Under the pieces are notes generated by a model that saw nothing but the letters and a program-made list of their open reading frames with translations, was not told the origin of the DNA and ran no database searches. A stretch of DNA of 40,968 nucleotides. It comes from Rhodanobacteraceae bacterium. GTDB taxonomy: Bacteria > Pseudomonadota > Gammaproteobacteria > Xanthomonadales > Rhodanobacteraceae. A program made the translations under genes and the position numbers. Numbering within the stretch: position 1 is the stretch's first letter; every line of letters starts with the position of its first letter. Of this stretch, positions 18,971 through 29,516 are shown piece after piece. The stretch is taken from assembly GCA_027019085.1 (NCBI GenBank), contig JALUXG010000045.1, positions 1 through 40,968 of the forward strand, read 5' to 3'.

Positions 18971-19741
18971 TCAGCGTGCATTCGCATGCTCGCGCCAGCC
19001 ATGCTTCTCGAAGATTTTCCGGCCCTGCGGACTGGCGAGGAAGTCCACGAATGCACGTGCCAGCGGGCGCTTCTTGCCGCGCAACGTCAAGGCCACCCCG
19101 CAGTCACGGTAGATGCGATACTGCGGCTCCAGGGGCACCACATCTGCCACGCCTGGATGCGCCATGGCCCATATCGGGAAAATGATCCAGGCATCGATTC
19201 CGTGATCACTCCTCCATTTCTTCAGGGCTTGCCCGCTGTTTCGTGCAAAAAACACGATGTTCGAACGCAAGGCCCGCACGGTGTCCATGTTGCCCAGACG
19301 CCCCGCGATGTCCTCCCACATGCCGATTTGCCCCGCTCCGTGCACCACCAGCACGCGCAGCCCTGGTTTGAGCAGATCGCGCAAGCCGCGAATGTGCCGT
19401 GGATTGCCTGGCCGCACCAGTATGGCGGCCGGACGCAGATAAAGCGGTCGCACGCTTTCGGGTTCGACGATATCCGCAAAGCGCTCGATAAAGGAGGACA
19501 TCATGTTCTCCGAGCCACTGTAGATCACGTCACCGTTGGTGCGCAGGCCCTTCTCCCAGTGTGACAGCGGACCTGCTGTGACCTCCACCCGGATACCGTG
19601 CGCCTTGGCGAACACGGCGGCCGCATCGCGCATGGCCGGAGCCGGCCCACCCGGCCCATAGACATGCAGCGGTTCCGCGCCGAGGCTCATTACGGGCCAT
19701 GCAACCATGGCAAGTATCAGGACGGTCATCCAGCGTTTCAT
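18971..19741 (-). CDS. AcfC-like periplasmic substrate-binding protein
   Basis: 256 residues. The signal peptide is MKRWMTVLILAMVAWPVMSLGA, followed by LHVYGPGGPAPAMRDAAAVFAKA, an opening shared by AcfC (accessory colonisation factor C) and related sulfate/molybdate-type binding proteins. DVIYSGSENMMSSF and the C-terminal RAFVDFLASPQGRKIFEKHGW are typical of the type 2 periplasmic binding fold. The ATG at 19741 has GGAG six bases upstream and starts right at the signal peptide; ATGs at 19753 and 19768 have none. It probably binds an oxyanion or small acid. No ABC permease or ATPase is adjacent; the nearest transporter is the TauE/SafE protein downstream. Confidence 0.78.
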   Translation of the reverse strand: MKRWMTVLILAMVAWPVMSLGAEPLHVYGPGGPAPAMRDAAAVFAKAHGIRVEVTAGPLSHWEKGLRTNGDVIYSGSENMMSSFIERFADIVEPESVRPLYLRPAAILVRPGNPRHIRGLRDLLKPGLRVLVVHGAGQIGMWEDIAGRLGNMDTVRALRSNIVFFARNSGQALKKWRSDHGIDAWIIFPIWAMAHPGVADVVPLEPQYRIYRDCGVALTLRGKKRPLARAFVDFLASPQGRKIFEKHGWREHANAR

Positions 19742-19855
19742 GCGTTTCTCCATTTCGATGCATGGCATCGGCAGCCAGTCGCCCGACTGTCCGGATGCGG
19801 ATCATTTCACCGGACCGCGGCTCCCTGTTTTCAAGTCGCCGGGCGGATGCGCGTC

Positions 19856-20365
19856 TTACTTGCCCGTCTTCTTCGGCACCGGGCATTTGCCCTCGGCATC
19901 CAGCGTACCGTTCTTCTTCAGCGTGGCGAACATCTGCTCGGCACGCTGACGGCCCCACTGCTGACCGATCTGCATGGATTCGCGCATGATCTGCGGCATC
20001 GTGCTGGTGACCTTGCGACCCAGCGGGCTGCGGTAGAACTTCAGCAGGCCGTCGATCTCGGCACGGGTGAAGTGTTTCTGGTACACCGGCACGATGCGGT
20101 CCAGCAGCGTCTTCATCGACTTGGCATTGATGAAGCCGTTCCAGTAGCCGGCCTTCACGCACGGAAACGACTGCTGCATGACCGTCGACATCTGCCGGTT
20201 CATCTGGGTGGACATGGTCTGCATGACCTTCGAGACCCCCGACAGCTGCATCAGTTCACGCACCTGCTGGCGGGTGGCCTGCTGGCCGGCGGCCTGGGCC
20301 ATCGGCATGGCCAGCATGGACCCCGTCATGGTGGCGGCCAGGACAATCGTGCTCAAGCTTTTCAT
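19856..20365 (-). CDS. DUF2059 domain secreted protein
   Basis: 169 residues. The signal peptide is [25 protein letters not shown], followed by an all-helical region with [20 protein letters not shown], the hallmark of DUF2059, and a lysine-rich end. One Cys in each half (SFPCVKAG and GKCPVPKK) could pair in the periplasm. Function of the family is unknown. It is divergent from uvrA across a 125-bp spacer with two inverted repeats, and lies 114 bp upstream of the AcfC-like gene. Confidence 0.85.
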   Translation of the reverse strand: MKSLSTIVLAATMTGSMLAMPMAQAAGQQATRQQVRELMQLSGVSKVMQTMSTQMNRQMSTVMQQSFPCVKAGYWNGFINAKSMKTLLDRIVPVYQKHFTRAEIDGLLKFYRSPLGRKVTSTMPQIMRESMQIGQQWGRQRAEQMFATLKKNGTLDAEGKCPVPKKTGK

Positions 20366-20395
20366 GCGGTGACTCCTTGGCTTCGGTGAGGGTCC

Positions 20396-20436
20396 GTCGC
20401 AATCGTTGCGACAGGATCGCGTTGCTATAGTAGCAA
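20396..20436. promoter_or_regulatory. Two inverted repeats and an extended -10 promoter in the DUF2059-uvrA spacer
   Basis: GTCGCAA-TCG-TTGCGAC (20396-20412) and TTGCTA-TAG-TAGCAA (20422-20436) are perfect inverted repeats, each with a 3-bp spacer. The second one covers TGCTATAGT, an extended -10 box for uvrA whose start would fall near 20438. A protein bound there would block uvrA. Neither matches the E. coli LexA box (CTGT-N8-ACAG). Confidence 0.5.
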
Positions 20437-20490
20437 TCTGGCATCAAGGCGACTGGATGCCCTGGACAAGCACCCTTTCCGGAATCATGC

Positions 20491-23477
<2,987 letters not shown>

Positions 23478-23481
<4 letters not shown>

Positions 23482-23894
23482 ACGACCCCATACCCAAGCC
23501 CCTGTTCACTGCTCCGATCGAGGTCCGCTGGCGTGACCTGGACGCCTTCAACCATGTCAACAATTCGGTCTACCTCACGTACCTGGAACAGGCCCGCCTG
23601 GACTGGCTGGCGCACCTTCCAGGCATCTGGGACAAGGCCAACGGCAAACCGGTCATGGCCGCCTGCCAGCTCAATTACCGGGCACCGATCCAGTGGCCGG
23701 CCAGCGTCGAAGTCCACCTGCACGCCGAACGAACGGGCAACAGCTCGATCGTGCTGGGCCATCGCATCCTCGACCGCAAGGACAGCCGTCTTTACTGCGA
23801 CGGTAATGTGACCCTGGTATGGATCGACCCGCATGCCGGCAAGCCGGTATCCTTGCCTTCCGTGCTGCGCGAGGCCGTACAGGCAGCGGACTGA
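23478..23894 (+). CDS. Acyl-CoA thioesterase, hotdog fold (4HBT / YbgC-FadM type)
   Basis: 138 residues. [29 protein letters not shown] is the 4HBT active-site segment, with the Asp of [10 protein letters not shown] as the expected catalytic residue. Such enzymes hydrolyse short- to long-chain acyl-CoA thioesters. The ATG overlaps the uvrA stop (ATGA), so it is translationally coupled to uvrA. The GPP34 gene begins 10 bp later. Which acyl chain is cleaved cannot be told. Confidence 0.88.
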
Positions 23895-23904
23895 GAGGAT
23901 CGCC

Positions 23905-24633
23905 ATGCTCGTCGACCGGAACCATGAACTGCACCTGCCCGAGGAGTTGCTGCTGCTGGCTCTCGACGATGCACGTGGCCAGGTGCTGGCACAGGCGCGC
24001 ATCGGCCTGCCGTTCGGTCTGGCTGGCGCGGCGCTGATGGAAATGACCCTGAACGGCGAGCTGCGCATCGACGACGGCAAGCTGTTCGTGACGGACGTCG
24101 CCCATCCGCTCGACGATGCGCCGTTCGTGTCGATCCGGGCCCTGCTGCACGACAAGCCCGGCAAGAAGGTCCGTTACTGGGTCGATCGGCTGCCGCGCAA
24201 ATTGCGTGGCCTGCAGCAGCAGTGGCTCGATGCACTGGTCGCACGCGGCACCCTGGAGCATCGCGAATCGCGCGTGCTGTTCATCTTTTCCGTGCAACGC
24301 TATCCCGAGCGTGACAACCGGCCCGAGCGCGATATCCGCGCACGCATCGACGCCGTGCTGCTGCACGGCAACACGCCCGATCCGCGCACCGCGATGCTGA
24401 TCCAGCTGGCCAGCGCCTGCCGCCTGCTGCAGGCAATGTACCCGCGCGATCAGCGCAAGCGCGTCCAGGCGCGTGCGAAGGCATTGCAGGACCTGCCCAT
24501 CGCGGATGACATCGACGCGGCCACGCGGGCCGCTGTCAATGCCGCCACCGCGGCAGCCGCCATGGTCGCCATCACCGCAGCCACGGCTGCATCCAGCAGC
24601 GCCGCCTGCAGTGCCGGTAGCAGTGCATGCTGA
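23905..24633 (+). CDS. GPP34 family protein (bacterial GOLPH3-like)
   Basis: 242 residues. LHLPEELLLLALDDARGQVL is the N-terminal signature of the GPP34/GOLPH3 family, followed by AGAALMEMTLNGELRIDDGKLFV and a helical C-terminal half. Eukaryotic GOLPH3 binds phosphatidylinositol-4-phosphate on Golgi membranes; bacterial members have no established role, though a membrane-lipid-binding one is plausible. The last ~38 residues are an Ala/Thr/Ser-rich stretch with a weakly hydrophobic core (AAAAMVAITAATAASSSAAC), not part of the usual domain and perhaps a membrane contact. AGAGG lies before the ATG. It lies between a thioesterase and a DUF4139 gene. Confidence 0.8.
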   Translation: MLVDRNHELHLPEELLLLALDDARGQVLAQARIGLPFGLAGAALMEMTLNGELRIDDGKLFVTDVAHPLDDAPFVSIRALLHDKPGKKVRYWVDRLPRKLRGLQQQWLDALVARGTLEHRESRVLFIFSVQRYPERDNRPERDIRARIDAVLLHGNTPDPRTAMLIQLASACRLLQAMYPRDQRKRVQARAKALQDLPIADDIDAATRAAVNAATAAAAMVAITAATAASSSAACSAGSSAC

Positions 24634-24702
24634 ATGCGCGACAAACCCGGTTCATGTCGGCGCAGCTATGATGGCGTGGTTCCGCACTTCGGAGGCTGCC
24701 CC

Positions 24703-26157
24703 ATGCATCGTGCCCTGACATCGGTATTCATCGCCGGTCTGATTGCCGCTCCCGTCACCGCTGCGCTCGCCGCCGACGGTCCCGACATCACCATCTACCA
24801 CGCCCGCGACAATGCACTGTTCCAACCCGGCCAGGGTGCCGTCGACAGCGGCTATGCCATGGTCCGGGAACAACGCCGGGTCGGGTTCGAGAAAGGCACA
24901 CAGGATCTGGTGGTAGGCAGCCTGCCCGACTACCTGGAACCGGAAGCGATCAGCCTGCACTTCAGCGGCAGGCACGTGCGCGTGCTTGCACAACGCGTGC
25001 TGCTGGCCACCGGCGGCAACGATGCCCTGCTCGGGCAGATCGGCAAGCCGGTAAGCATTCTCGGCGCGAACGGGCAGGTCCTGGTCAAGGGCCAGCTTGA
25101 ACGCGTCGACCGCAACGGCACCCTGGTGATCGGCGGCGATGTGTTCGGACCGACCGTAGTGCGCCATTACAGCGCGGTGAAGCTGATCAGCGGCGAGGCT
25201 GGCACCGGATCGCGCCTGCAGGTCCGTCTGCAGGCCGATGCCGGCGGCCATGCCGAGGCCACCCTCAGCTACCCGACCCACGGCCTGGGCTGGCGCGCGG
25301 CCTACACCGGCACCCTGCAGCCGGGAGCGCGCTGCCGCATGCGCCTGACGGCCGAAGCCAGCATTGCCAACCGCAGCGGTCGTGACTGGCAAGACGCCGA
25401 CATCAAGCTGTTCGCCGGACAACCCAACATCCAGTCGCGTTATTCCGGCCCCCGGCCGATGATGGCCGGCACCGTCAGTCGCGCGCTACCGGTGCAACAG
25501 AGCATCGATGCCTATCGGATGTACACGCTCCCCGGCCGGGTGAACCTGCCCGACAACAGCGTCACCCTGACACCACTGTATGCACCGGACACCCTCGATT
25601 GCGAACGCGAATGGGTCTTCCAGACCGGCTCCGCCTGGACGCCTCCGCAGCCGATCACCGAGCCTTCGCGTCACGCCAACCCGGTAAGTGCCCCGGTCAT
25701 CGGCGAACTTCGTTTCACTGCGCCAAAAACACTGCCGGCCGGCATCATGCGCGTGCTGGCAGCCGCCCCCGACGGCAGCCTGCAGTTCATCGGCCAGGAC
25801 AACGTGCCCGACACGTCCAGGAAAACACCGGTCAGCCTGACCCTGGGCAATGCTTTCGACCTGCATGCAACGCGCACCCGCACCCACTTCCAGTACGACA
25901 AGGCCAACGATCGCATTGACGAAGCCTTCCAGGTGCAGCTCTCCAATGCCGGGGACACACCACGCACCATCAGCGTGATCCAGCATCCGGACCGCTGGAG
26001 CCAATGGACCCTGACCTCATCCAGCATCAAGCCGGCCCGGCAGGATGCCAACACCCTTGTGTTCGAGGTCGATGTCCCGGCCCACGGCAGCGCCACGCTC
26101 GACTATGCGCTGCAATACCAGTGGACCCCCGTCACGCCCAGCGGAGCAAGCCGATGA
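24703..26157 (+). CDS. Secreted DUF4139 domain protein
   Basis: 484 residues. The signal peptide is MHRALTSVFIAGLIAAPVTAALA. The mature part has the DUF4139 pattern: DLVVGSLPDYLEPEAISLHF near the start, LSYPTHGLGWRAAYTG in the middle and a C-terminal beta-rich domain (HPDRWSQWTLTSSS). GGAGG precedes the ATG at 24703; the frame is open upstream, but without a signal peptide start. Members are presumed periplasmic or surface proteins of unknown function. Its stop overlaps the next start as ATGA. Confidence 0.85.
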   Translation: MHRALTSVFIAGLIAAPVTAALAADGPDITIYHARDNALFQPGQGAVDSGYAMVREQRRVGFEKGTQDLVVGSLPDYLEPEAISLHFSGRHVRVLAQRVLLATGGNDALLGQIGKPVSILGANGQVLVKGQLERVDRNGTLVIGGDVFGPTVVRHYSAVKLISGEAGTGSRLQVRLQADAGGHAEATLSYPTHGLGWRAAYTGTLQPGARCRMRLTAEASIANRSGRDWQDADIKLFAGQPNIQSRYSGPRPMMAGTVSRALPVQQSIDAYRMYTLPGRVNLPDNSVTLTPLYAPDTLDCEREWVFQTGSAWTPPQPITEPSRHANPVSAPVIGELRFTAPKTLPAGIMRVLAAAPDGSLQFIGQDNVPDTSRKTPVSLTLGNAFDLHATRTRTHFQYDKANDRIDEAFQVQLSNAGDTPRTISVIQHPDRWSQWTLTSSSIKPARQDANTLVFEVDVPAHGSATLDYALQYQWTPVTPSGASR

Positions 26158-26927
26158 TCGAGACCACTATCCACGACAGCGTACTCGAGCTGCGCATGAA
26201 CCGGCCGCCCGTCAATGCGCTGGACCCGACGCTGGTGGCTGCATTGCGCGAGCACCTTGAAAAGGCACCGTGCGAGAGCGCTCGAGGCATCGTACTGAGC
26301 GGACAGCAGGGCATGTTCTCCGCTGGGCTGGACGTGCCCTTCCTGTTGACGCTCGATCGCGATGGCATGCGCGAATACTGGCGCGGATTCTTCGCCCTGT
26401 GCGCCACACTGGCGCGATCGCCTGTGCCGGTAACGGCCGCGATAACCGGCCACAGCCCTGCCGGCGGAGCCGTGCTTGCCCTGTTCTGTGATTACCGCGT
26501 GATGGCACGCGGCCCCTTCCGCATCGGACTCAACGAGGTGCAGGTGGGCCTGACCGTTCCCGATTGCATCCAGATGGCCCTGCGCCGCGTGGTGGGACCC
26601 TACCGCGCGGAACGCCTGCTGGTCGCCGGCCGCATGCTGACCGGCGAGGAGGCCCTGGAGGCCGGATTCGTCGACGAGTTGGCACCGGTGGACGAAACCG
26701 TCACCCGGGCCGTGCACTGGATGCACGAACTGCTCGCCCTGCCCCCGCGCGCCATGCTCGCCACCCGCGCCATGGCGCGTGCCGACCTTGCGGCCGTTTT
26801 CGAGGATCTGGATGCCCTGCCGGTGGAAGATTTTCTCGACGGCTGGTTCGGCGAGGAAACCCAGAGCGTGCTCCAGGCACTGGTGGCAAAGCTCAAGAGC
26901 GGCGGCAGGAACGGCAAGCCCGGATAA
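26154..26927 (+). CDS. Enoyl-CoA isomerase/hydratase family protein (ECI1-like)
   Basis: 257 residues, crotonase fold. SAGLDVPFLL, HSPAGGAVLALFCDYRVMA and RIGLNEVQVGLTVP resemble mitochondrial delta3,delta2-enoyl-CoA isomerase (ECI1) more than ordinary hydratases; the Glu in GLNEVQVG is in the isomerase catalytic position. It would move double bonds during oxidation of unsaturated fatty acids. It is coupled to the DUF4139 gene by an ATGA overlap, an unexplained pairing. It ends 9 bp from the convergent sulfurtransferase gene. Confidence 0.85.
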   Translation: MIETTIHDSVLELRMNRPPVNALDPTLVAALREHLEKAPCESARGIVLSGQQGMFSAGLDVPFLLTLDRDGMREYWRGFFALCATLARSPVPVTAAITGHSPAGGAVLALFCDYRVMARGPFRIGLNEVQVGLTVPDCIQMALRRVVGPYRAERLLVAGRMLTGEEALEAGFVDELAPVDETVTRAVHWMHELLALPPRAMLATRAMARADLAAVFEDLDALPVEDFLDGWFGEETQSVLQALVAKLKSGGRNGKPG

Positions 26928-26936
26928 GCGCCATCT

Positions 26937-27785
26937 TCAGGCTTCGCCTGTAGCGACCGGACGCGACCGGTCGCTGCACCATCCGCTCCAGGATGGCGCG
27001 TACAGGCGCGAACCGTGCAAGCCGGCATGCTCCATGGCCAGCAGGTTGTGACAGGCGGTCACGCCGGAACCGCAGGCATGGGCCACCTCGCGCGGGTCCC
27101 GGCCCTGCAGCAGCGCTGAAAATTCACGACCCAGCTCCGGCGCCGGCCGGAAGCGACCACGGGTATCGAGATTGTCTGCAAATGGACGGTTGACGGCACC
27201 CGGCACATGCCCGGCGACCGGATCCAGCGGCTCCTCCTCGCCACGGAACCGGGAAGCGGCGCGGGCATCGACCAACAGCACCGTGCCGTCACGCAGACCC
27301 TGCTGCAAGGCTTCGGTACCCAGGTGTCGCGCGGCATCCATCTGCAAGCTGACACGCGTCGGCGTGCGCTGCACCGGGCCTGGCTGCAACTCGAACCCGG
27401 CCTCGCGCCAGGCCGCAATACCGCCGTCGAGCACGCGGGAAGAAATCCCGGCAGCCTGCAGCATCCACCAGAGACGTGCGGCAATGGCACCGCCCGAGGC
27501 ATCGCAGGCCACCACGCACATGCCCGGCGACCAGCCCCAAGAACCCAGGGTTCGCGCAAACGATTCACTGTCCGGCAACGGATGGCGACCTTCGCCCTCG
27601 TTCACCCTGGAAAGGTCGGAAAGATCCTCGTCAAGGCTGGCATGGACCGCACCGGGGATATGCCCCTGCAGATAGTCGCGATAGCCCTTGTGCGGATCAC
27701 CCAGGTCGAACCGGCAGTCGACAACCAGCGTGTCGTCCGCTGTGCGTGTGACAAGGGCCTGGGCGTCGATGAGAGGACTGTTCAC
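26937..27785 (-). CDS. sseA: 3-mercaptopyruvate sulfurtransferase (two-domain rhodanese)
   Basis: 282 residues. Two rhodanese domains: the first with VVDCRFDLGDP and GHIPGAVHASLDEDLS, the second with VDARAASRFRGEEEPLDPVAGHVPGA. The active-site loop CGSGVTA (Cys238) is the mercaptopyruvate type, not the CRKGVT thiosulfate type. The start is a GTG overlapping the nudix stop (GTGA). The last codons lie inside a strong inverted repeat (26952-26975), so the C-terminus SDRSRPVATGEA is partly encoded by a REP-like element. Confidence 0.93.
   Translation of the reverse strand: MNSPLIDAQALVTRTADDTLVVDCRFDLGDPHKGYRDYLQGHIPGAVHASLDEDLSDLSRVNEGEGRHPLPDSESFARTLGSWGWSPGMCVVACDASGGAIAARLWWMLQAAGISSRVLDGGIAAWREAGFELQPGPVQRTPTRVSLQMDAARHLGTEALQQGLRDGTVLLVDARAASRFRGEEEPLDPVAGHVPGAVNRPFADNLDTRGRFRPAPELGREFSALLQGRDPREVAHACGSGVTACHNLLAMEHAGLHGSRLYAPSWSGWCSDRSRPVATGEA
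26948..26980. repeat. GTAG-headed REP-like palindrome at a convergent gene junction
   Basis: GTAG (26950-26953) leads into AGCGACCGG, loop ACGCGA, CCGGTCGCT (26952-26975), a perfect nine-pair stem. A GTAG head followed by a palindrome is the layout of REP sequences in Stenotrophomonas and Pseudomonas relatives. It overlaps the end of sseA and sits just past the plus-strand isomerase gene, so it could protect or end both convergent transcripts; no T-run is present. Confidence 0.55.
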
Positions 27786-28393
27786 GGCGTGGTTTCCATG
27801 CGTTCGATCAGGTGTACCAGAATGGCAGCCGTGGCGCCCCAGATACGGTGCGTGCCGTAGCGAAACTCCACCATGTCGCGCGACCTGCCGCGGTAACGCA
27901 TGGTGTATCGTCGCAAGCTGCCGGGGTCAAGCAGGAATGACAACGGGACCTCGAACACCTCGCCCACTTCGCCAGGCTCGGGCTTCCACGGCGGGTGTGC
28001 AGGATCCACCATGGCCACGACCGGAGTCACCAGGAAGCCGCTGATGGTTTCAAAGCATTCCAGATAACCGACCGGCTCGGCATGTTCGCGGGCAAGGCCG
28101 ATTTCCTCTTCGGCTTCGCGCAACGCTGCATCGACCGCATCGGCATCGCAGGCATCGACACGTCCGCCGGGGAAAGCCACCTGCCCGGCATGCCGGGCAA
28201 GCTCCTCGGTGCGTCGGGTCAGCACGACCTGCGCGCCGTTCCCGGTCTCGACTACGGGAATCAGCACGGCTGCGGGCTGCAACGGCAGGTCGCCGATCAG
28301 ATCCTGCATCCATGCATGATTCCAGCCCGGCGCCTGCGGCGGATCGTCCAGGGGACGCAATACCGCGCGCAGCGCACTCCGGGAGTCGGCCAT
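27782..28393 (-). CDS. Nudix hydrolase, CoA pyrophosphatase (NudL/YeaB type)
   Basis: 203 residues. LTRRTEELARHAGQVAFPGG leads into the Nudix box with ALREAEEEIGL; HAGQVAFPGGRVD is typical of CoA pyrophosphatases, which split CoA into 4'-phosphopantetheine and adenosine 3',5'-bisphosphate. The C-terminal RIWGATAAIL also fits NudL. The ATG at 28393 shares one base with the stop of the DUF1289 gene (TGATG); the stop overlaps the sseA start. This points to coupled translation of three genes. Confidence 0.88.
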   Translation of the reverse strand: MADSRSALRAVLRPLDDPPQAPGWNHAWMQDLIGDLPLQPAAVLIPVVETGNGAQVVLTRRTEELARHAGQVAFPGGRVDACDADAVDAALREAEEEIGLAREHAEPVGYLECFETISGFLVTPVVAMVDPAHPPWKPEPGEVGEVFEVPLSFLLDPGSLRRYTMRYRGRSRDMVEFRYGTHRIWGATAAILVHLIERMETTP

Positions 28394-28596
28394 CAATCCT
28401 GCCACCGCCTGGGCAGGACCTCGTGCATCACGCGCCAGCGCTCGGCCTGGCTCATGTCGCGCCAACGCATGATCTCGTCCGCGCTGCGACGACAGCCCAC
28501 GCACCATCCCCTCACATCGAGGCGACAGACATTCACGCACGGACTCAGGGGCGCGCCATCGGTTTCGGTGCGGTGTTCGGTCTTCATTCCCGGCAT
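28393..28596 (-). CDS. DUF1289 family small cysteine-rich protein
   Basis: 67 residues with SPCVNVCRLD and GWCVGCRRSADEIMRWRDMS, the four-cysteine pattern (CxxxC ... CxxC) of DUF1289 proteins. The cysteines could bind a metal or iron-sulfur cluster, but this is untested from sequence. Two ATGs, at 28596 and 28587, are possible starts. It is the first gene of DUF1289-nudix-sulfurtransferase. Function unknown. Confidence 0.8.
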   Translation of the reverse strand: MPGMKTEHRTETDGAPLSPCVNVCRLDVRGWCVGCRRSADEIMRWRDMSQAERWRVMHEVLPRRWQD

Positions 28597-28638
28597 GCTA
28601 GCGCAGACCCGATCCGATGGAAGCGGTAGCGGGCCGTT

Positions 28639-29358
28639 TCACTTCACCTGCAACAGTTCGATCTCGAACACCAGCACTTCGTTTGGCCCGATGCGCGGCA
28701 ACTCGCCGCGCTCGCCATAGGCCTGTTGCGGCGGTATCCAGACTTTCCAGCGGGCGCCCACGCGCATGCGCGGAAGCACATCCTTCCAGCCGGGCAGCAT
28801 GCGACCAACGGGAAATGTCACCGGGTGGCCGTGTGCGTAGGAGCTGTCGAATTCCATGCCATTGAGCAGGGAGCCGCGGTAATTGGCCACCACGACGCTG
28901 TTCAGGGTCGGATGCGGGCCGGCCCCCGGCCGCAACACCTTGTACTGCACGCCCGAGGCCAGGCTGACCACGCCTGGGCGCTTCATGTTGGCCTTCAGGA
29001 AAGTCCGCGCAGCCCTGGCATTGGCCTCGGCAAGGCGATGAAAGTCTGCCGCCGCGCGCTGCTGCAATTGCTGCCCGAGCAAGGCCAGCTGTTCGCGCAT
29101 CTGTGCCGCGGGAACACGTGGTGCACGCCCGGCATAGGCATCACGCAAGGCACGGACCAGGGTGTCGATATCGAACTTGTCCCGTCCCTGCACCACCCGC
29201 ATGCCGATCTGGTAGCCAACGGCGTAGGAGGCCTTGCCGCGATCAAATGCCGGCGCAGGCGGTGACGCCGTGGCGGAACGGGCAGGCTTGCCCTGCTGGG
29301 CAGCCATCACGGCTGCCGGGGCAAGCCACAACAGAAACAGGATGCCACGCATGTTCAT
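28639..29358 (-). CDS. Secreted FKBP-type peptidyl-prolyl isomerase (Mip/FkpA-like)
   Basis: 239 residues. The signal peptide is MNMRGILFLLWLAPAAVMA. A helical dimerisation part carries KASYAVGYQIGMRVVQ. The C-terminal FKBP domain has VVVANYRGSLLNGMEFDSSYAHG, MLPGWKDVLPRMRVGARWKVWIPPQQAYGERG and VLVFEIELLQV. It should assist folding of periplasmic or outer-membrane proteins. The ATG at 29358 is chosen because it starts the signal peptide; the frame is open to 29466. It is divergent from the enoyl-CoA hydratase gene. Confidence 0.92.
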   Translation of the reverse strand: MNMRGILFLLWLAPAAVMAAQQGKPARSATASPPAPAFDRGKASYAVGYQIGMRVVQGRDKFDIDTLVRALRDAYAGRAPRVPAAQMREQLALLGQQLQQRAAADFHRLAEANARAARTFLKANMKRPGVVSLASGVQYKVLRPGAGPHPTLNSVVVANYRGSLLNGMEFDSSYAHGHPVTFPVGRMLPGWKDVLPRMRVGARWKVWIPPQQAYGERGELPRIGPNEVLVFEIELLQVK

Positions 29359-29516
29359 GCAAGCGATGACCTCGACTCCGGAAACCCTACGTGTACGTGG
29401 AACATTCGCCACGTGCAAGCGTAAAGGGGCACGCAGCCCATGGTTTGAGATTGCGCAACGTGACAATGGTTCCCTCGCGGTATGATCGGAGCCTTGTTTG
29501 CACGGAGAAACCGCCG

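Noticed and set aside
20366-20490. E. coli-type LexA box before uvrA
   Set aside because: No CTGT-N8-ACAG match; the palindromes seen there have different sequences.
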